NCBI GenBank assembly: GCA_013399695.1
Contig: VXAU01004381.1
Location: 24,270-88,269, forward strand
DNA from: Formicarius rufipectus
Lineage: Eukaryota > Chordata > Aves > Passeriformes > Formicariidae
Length of the DNA: 64,000 nt
Reading direction: 5' to 3'
The notes under the pieces were generated by a model. It did no database searches, was not told the DNA's origin, and saw only the letters and a list, made by a program, of their open reading frames with translations. Below, in pieces: positions 58,650 through 64,000 of the stretch (positions within the stretch are counted from its first letter, which is position 1; the number at the start of each line of letters is the position of its first letter). The position numbers and the translations under genes were made by a program.

Positions 58650-59280
58650 ACACAAAGAACAATGCAGCTCCTTGTCCACCAACATTCCCAAGTCCTTCTC
58701 CTTGGGGCTGCTCTCAATCCATCCATTCATTTTCTACTCAGCCTGTACTTGTGTTTTGGATTTCCCTGATCCAGGTGCAGGACCTTGTCGAATTTCCTGA
58801 GGTTCACATAGGTCTACCTCTCCAGCCTGCCCATGTCTCTCTGGATGGCATCCCTTCCCTCCAGTGTGTTGACCACACCACACAGCTTAGTGTCATCATT
58901 ACTAATCTCTGCTTAGACCTCACACAGTTGACCACAACTCTTTGAGTGTGACCATCCAGCCAATTCCTTATTCATCAAGTGGTCCATTCATCAAATCATG
59001 TCCCTCCAGTGTAAGAGACAAGGATGTTGGGCAGGACACTGTCAAAAAGTTTTGAACAAGTCCAGTTGCTCTTCCCTCATCTACCATCACTTTAGCCCCA
59101 TCATAGAAGGCCAACAAATTTGTCAGGCAGAATTTGCCCTTAGTGAAGACATGTTGGCTGTCACAAATCACCTTCTTGTTTTTCATGTGCTCTAGCATAG
59201 TTTCCAGGAGGATCTGCTTTGTGATCTTGGTGGGCACTGAGATGGAACTGACTGGCCTGTAATTCCCTGGATATTCTTTA
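58650..59280 (-). mobile_element. CR1 LINE fragment with reverse-transcriptase remnant
   Basis: Antisense CR1 landmarks: CAATGCAGCTCCTTGTCCAC, CAGGTGCAGGACCTTGTCG, TAGAAGGCCAACAAATTTGT and TGGCCTGTAATTCCCTGG. The - strand frame at 58968-59237 reads KITKQILLETMLEHMKNKKV, then TKGKFCLTNLLAFYDGA and DEGRATGLV, which is the CR1 polymerase. Stops and frameshifts make it inactive. Confidence 0.92.
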
Positions 59281-59333
59281 CTTTGCTTTTTTTTTAAAAG
59301 AAGGTTATTTTCCTTTTTTTTTTTTTTTTCTTT
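59281..59333. repeat. T-rich tract at the edge of the CR1
   Basis: Two poly-T runs separated by an AAAAGAAGG segment. They mark where the CR1 match stops at its 5' side. Confidence 0.7.
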
Positions 59334-59629
59334 TCAGTCAACAGAGACTTCTCCAGACTGGTGATACACATTGGGTTTACATTTAAGTATCCCTGAATAT
59401 TAACCTTATAGCAAAGCCCATCCAACTTCACGTGTTATGTGAGCAAATGGCTGAAAAAAAGCAAGTATCTGAAGGTTTTTATGGTACTAGGTGTTAGTGT
59501 AATTTCTTCATTTCCTCTAACAGTAAGCATCAAGGTCCTGCTGTTCACTCGAACCAGGTGTTCCAGGAATGGAAGGTGACTCTAGGACATAGTCCCACAG
59601 GGTCTAGTGGTAGCAATAAGAGCCAGGTG

Positions 59630-59879
59630 TGTTAGAAAAATCTCAGTTTAAGAATTTTTAGAGCACGGATGTTAAAATCAGCAAAGCAAAAGGTTTATTG
59701 GCCAAAACTGNNGGCTGTTGTCTTACAGTCTTCCCGTCCATTCCGCCTGGCCTGTCCCCGGGGAAAAACCCTTCCAGAAAATTAAACCATTAACACAAAC
59801 CCCCCTTAACAATTAATACATAACTTCATCTTTAACTTTAATAACCTGTCACAACGAACCCCCACACCCATTTCTCACA
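59630..59879 (-). mobile_element. Solo LTR of an endogenous retrovirus, 250 bp
   Basis: On the + strand the block begins TGTTAGA and ends TCTCACA, so the ends are short imperfect inverted repeats of the TG...CA type. It is flanked by the 4-bp direct repeat GGTG (59626-59629 and 59880-59883), as expected of a target-site duplication. On the - strand an AATAAA (59694-59699 in + coordinates) sits about 64 bases from the 3' end, as in retroviral LTRs, which sets the orientation. Two Ns (59711-59712) interrupt it. No internal genes are present, so it is a solo LTR. Family unknown. Confidence 0.7.
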
Positions 59880-59883
59880 GGTG

Positions 59884-62800
59884 GTGGTAGTAGGTTTCAT
59901 TGACAGTCCCAGGCAAAAGATGAACAAGGCTGATTCAGAACCTTCAGTCAGGAGCAAAACCAGATGAGACCAGACATGGGTCTATAGACTATGTTTTATC
60001 TTGAATCTGAAGTCCATTCAGCAGACAGGGCTAAAGGCAGTGGACAACTAAGAGACCCATCCAGAAGAAAAGCTGGCTACCAGGTAAGTTTGAGTTCTAT
60101 CCAGGCAGCAGGACCTGATTAGTCTGGAGACCAGTATATGGCAATATAGCTGAGTATCTAGGGCTGAGGTGAAATGGAGACCCTGGATTCATGAGCAGTG
60201 TATGTGTGTCCTGGGTGAGGCTGGTCAGGGTCAGTATATTCTACAGGCACACTTGGTGTCCTGATTTTCTCCTGTAACAACTATATGGTTAGGTAGGGAC
60301 TCTGCATGCTGGCTTTGCCCATAAGCTTTTAGAGTATTCTAAAAAACCTTGAATAATCCAGTCCTCCAGCCAAAAAAGTCTCTTAATCCTTCAACACAAA
60401 GGAAACCTTTCTCATACTTCTCCTTTTATATTTGGAGTTGGTGATATTCACAGAAGAGATAAAGGGAATTAACTCAAATCATCGCTGGTTTGATCTTCAT
60501 CTGCCACCTTGCTCCCTCATGCTGCGACTAACTGAATTGCTAGACGTCTCTGTGACAGATAACCAAGTAGGGTAGCCGAGGCCACTTCTCCATGGCAAAT
60601 ACCACTCCTTCCTGAAAAGTGGCAGATTGCAATCAATTACGTGTTTTGTTTTGTTTTGTTGTACCTCTTGTTATCACTGTCAATCCTTACAAATGTCTAC
60701 CAATGTCCTCTGTAAACTTTCCAAAGGAGAAGGCCAGGAGAGTCTATGCTAGATTTGTTATAAGATCTGAATTACTTGCTGCTGAGTGGGTGATTTTCTG
60801 GTCTTTCTTTTTGTCACTTGCTGTTGTATAAGTTGGTTCAAAGGTAAGCTTTATAGCCTTGGAATGCAAATTCAGTTACTTACTATTGATTACGTTAAAC
60901 TTTTTATCTTGTTGTTTGTGTCCATTGGCTTTTAAATACTGGACAGGGCTCTACGATTAGAGCATTGCCTATGTAAACAGGTGTTATCTGTTAAGAATTT
61001 CTATATAATAGATATTGTATTGCAATAATTTTTCTTAGCTAATCTAGTTTTATTAGGTAATAAAAAAGTTACCTCTGGCACAGAGAGAGCTGTATACTGT
61101 TGACCCTGACAGGTGTATCATGATGACAAGGTACCGGGAGATATTCTTTGGGAAATAAACATCTGACCTCTCTTATTCTTATCTAGAAGTTAAAGGTATT
61201 ATGCAACAGAGTACGTAGATTTTGCAAATTCAGGAATTCTAAAAGATTGCTTAGTTTTGTTTGGGTTGTTGTTTTTTTTTTTTTTAATTTATTTTTTTTT
61301 AGAAGGCTATCTTTTGCTTATGCATAGAGTTTTGTTATTTTTACAGTAGAAATGGAATTGTAACCTTTGTACTTCAACTAGCATACCAATGCAAACTACT
61401 GAGATGACAACATCAGCAAAAATTTAAATCTTCTTTCAAAAAAAATTTCTCAGATCCCAGGGATCTGTCTAGATTTTCAAACCAACAGATGTTAATGAAA
61501 CCAAGTACTAGCTTAAAAAACATTGAATAAAAATTCTCCTCACACTGCAAGATTAGGTCACGATTCCTCATCTTTCAGAGTTTTTGTCTTTTCCCAACTT
61601 TGAACAAGATCCCCTAGCAATAAAAAGCCATTTTCCTCTGCTCTATTTGATGTCAAGATTTATGAATTCCTCCTTATACAGAAACTCCAATAAGGGCATA
61701 CCTTTCTCCGCTTTGCAACCCAAAGTAAAATATTTGAGAAGAAGAAATTCTGCAAAAATTTCCTTAGGGGAAACCCCCTTCTAGGGCAGAAGAATCCTAT
61801 CTGCTTAAAGAGGGCTGCTGCTTCCACAGCTGTAATGGTTTACCATTTTAAGAGATCACTTAAACCAGTTCTGAAAATGCAGAAAGCAATTCCATCAAAA
61901 CAAACTTTCTGTCAGGTTCTACATAGCATATAATGAGTTAAGGCATTTTGTTTGATCATAGTCTGACTAAACCTGCATATACACAGGTTCATCCATGTAA
62001 ATGCAGATGAAGTTTGCTGACCGAATCAACGTAGGATTTCACTAGACCATGTCCTGCCTAAAAATGGGGGTGATTTTCTCAGGTTTTCTGGCCTGCCAAG
62101 GGACTGCAGGAGATGACTATCACAAACAGTACAAGGTAGGCAGGAAGATGGCTCAGCAAGTATAACAGAGTGAAGGAAATGGGACTACTTCTTCTGATAA
62201 ACAACCAGCAACTGCAAAGGTTAGTTCTGCTATCTTCTTGAAGAACACTAACAATTTTGCAAAATTTGATATTTTGCAAACTCATAATGAATGTCTATAT
62301 GATCTCATAAACATAGACCAAGGCTGAATCAGCACCCAAGAATCTGTCTCCTAAATCAAAACTGAATAGATACTTTAATGTTACATAATAGCCTAGTTAA
62401 CATATAACTTAGAAAAATGTTTAGATGTTGCAATGGCTTTAGTTGTGGTATTAGAAATCTTTTTGCTGTTCCTGTTTAAAAAGAAAACAAAACATAAAAC
62501 CCACCAAACACAAGTTTTTTAAAAGGACTTGCTCGCATACACTTACTAGATACTTCTTAGGACTCAGCCATACCTCCTCTAAGCATCCCAATCACAGTAA
62601 ACATGTTTTACCTTGGGCTGACATGACCTGACCATGACTTGCCATTCACGTACATTCCCCGAATCCTTCAGGGATTGCATATGACTTGTACAGCCATTCT
62701 GCAGCTCTGGCTAAAGAGGCGTGTATTAATGTTGATTCACTCCGGTGATGCATTAACATACCTTGCCTCTTTGTGGGGCTTTAAAATGACAAGGCACCTC

Positions 62801-64000
62801 AACCAATTCAGAAATTTGCTCTTTAGTGCAACATGGTGAGGCAAAGTCCTGATTCAGGTGGAGAACGAACAACTCTCAGACTTCGGGGAACAACTGGAAT
62901 GGCAGACTGCATTGGCAGATGGAAAATGCAGCTTGGGATATGTACTTGACAGATTAATAGGAGATTAAGGTCACTGTCAGTATGGTTTATGTGGAAGAAG
63001 GGTGATGGAACAAGCAATTGGTGAGAGTAGAGACAGAGACAAGACATACCAGTGGCAAAGAGTAAGACAAAAGAACTGAGAGGGAGTTAGGAATAACAGT
63101 GAATGCAGCACTGAAAAAAACCCAAGTCAAATAACTACTTATTTGCTAAGGCCTGTATCCTAGGGACAAAACAGTGACCTTAAATATTCTAAAACTATAT
63201 TCCAATGCATATATCTAGCGAGTAGATTAAACTTGCAAAGGAAATCCTAAATCTTTATTTCATGAATTTCAGAGTTGCATTTACTTTGGATGTCAAGTAT
63301 AGCCTATTGGCTATACTGTAATTAAAATGGTATGGCCATTTACAATGATGGAGGAAGCAGAGAAATCTCAGATGCAACAATTCCTTTGCTGCTTTTAACA
63401 TAATGATGATAAAAAACACATTATCTCATATATTTTTCTCATTACAGACATTCTCCTGAAGAATGGCATGGAAAAATATTAACAAATAGATGAACAGAAG
63501 CAACAGCAAGTTGAAATTTCCATGCCACTAGCTTCCGAAAATTATATAATTTAATATTACTTCTGTTCTTGTAGAACTCTATGCTTGTGACACAAGGATT
63601 TATCTGAAATGTGTATCTTCCAATGGACACTGAGTTAATTAAGGCCAGCCTGTTAGTTTATTGCTGTTGTGATGAGAATGTTAGAGACCATCATCTTCTA
63701 ACAGTGCTAATATATTAGGCTGACTAAGTGCAAATATTTAAAATGTATCTTCTCTGTGCTTACATTTACCAATTGCAAAATGACATTATGCAACTCTGTC
63801 TTTGCTAATCTTTTAAAAAAGCTGAAATAAATAATAGGAGCAATTAATCTTTACTTTTTACATGATTAAGATTTCCATGAATCAGAAACAAGGCCTCCGA
63901 AAATTTTGCAGAAGTTAAGAGCACAGTCAGACTTTCTTAGCTGAATGACAACTGCTTTGTAAAACAGTGTGCCACCACAGTAACCTCTGCCCTGTGATCA
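59884..64000. other. GLDC 5' intergenic flank, distal part
   Basis: AT-rich sequence with a TTTTG simple repeat near 60640-60660 and poly-T tracts near 61270-61300. No exon, CpG island or clear repeat was recognised. In human the next gene in this direction is KDM4C; none of it is seen here. Confidence 0.5.

Noticed and set aside
60619..60831. 70-codon + strand frame in the GLDC 5' flank
   Set aside because: Short, overlaps a TTTTG repeat, no recognisable domain or start context.
1..64000. CRISPR arrays, operons, bacterial-type promoters, tRNA or rRNA genes, and any novel cassette
   Set aside because: This is vertebrate intronic and intergenic DNA. No regularly spaced repeats or cloverleaf-like segments were noticed, and the two genes belong to an ancestral synteny block rather than a linked system.

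Overview
This is vertebrate nuclear DNA, almost certainly from a bird. The genes are split into small exons with GT-AG introns, the background is AT-rich, and fragments of CR1 LINEs, the main avian retroposon, are scattered through the introns in both directions. The gene order (UHRF2 on the + strand meeting GLDC on the - strand tail to tail) is the order of human 9p24. In birds that block lies on the Z chromosome, so Z linkage is a reasonable inference. The GLDC translation looks closer to chicken P-protein, as I remember it, than to human. I cannot name the species.

Layout. Positions 1-6106 are intron of UHRF2. The last seven coding exons of UHRF2 follow (6107-13035): the C-terminal part of the SRA methyl-DNA-binding domain, a lysine-rich linker, and the C-terminal RING finger ending in the family's usual C-terminus. 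The 3' UTR and a short convergent intergenic stretch run to about 15723. The rest is dominated by GLDC, the P-protein (glycine decarboxylase) of the mitochondrial glycine cleavage system. All 25 coding exons can be placed between 16193 and 56636 on the - strand, and the reading phase is kept across every junction. Exons 1 and 2 sit in a CpG-rich island at about 56160-56720. From about 56770 to 64000 is the 5' flank of GLDC, with repeats and no gene I can support.

Repeats. I recognise eight well-supported CR1 pieces plus three weaker ones, one ERV LTR-like segment (about 26780-27180), and one compact solo LTR at 59630-59879 with TG...CA ends, a matching 4-bp duplication and an internal polyadenylation signal. 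Several low-complexity tracts are listed.

What stands out. GLDC intron 21 uses a GC donor. The 5' half of GLDC exon 1 is broken in this assembly: there is no in-frame ATG before an in-frame stop, and a single N lies inside the exon. UHRF2 and GLDC have unrelated biochemical roles (epigenetic reader and E3 ligase versus glycine catabolism); their pairing is ancestral synteny, not a functional cassette. I found no evidence of a previously undescribed system. The most useful leads are structural: the exon 1 defect, the GC-AG intron, the solo LTR and a CR1 split by unexplained sequence.
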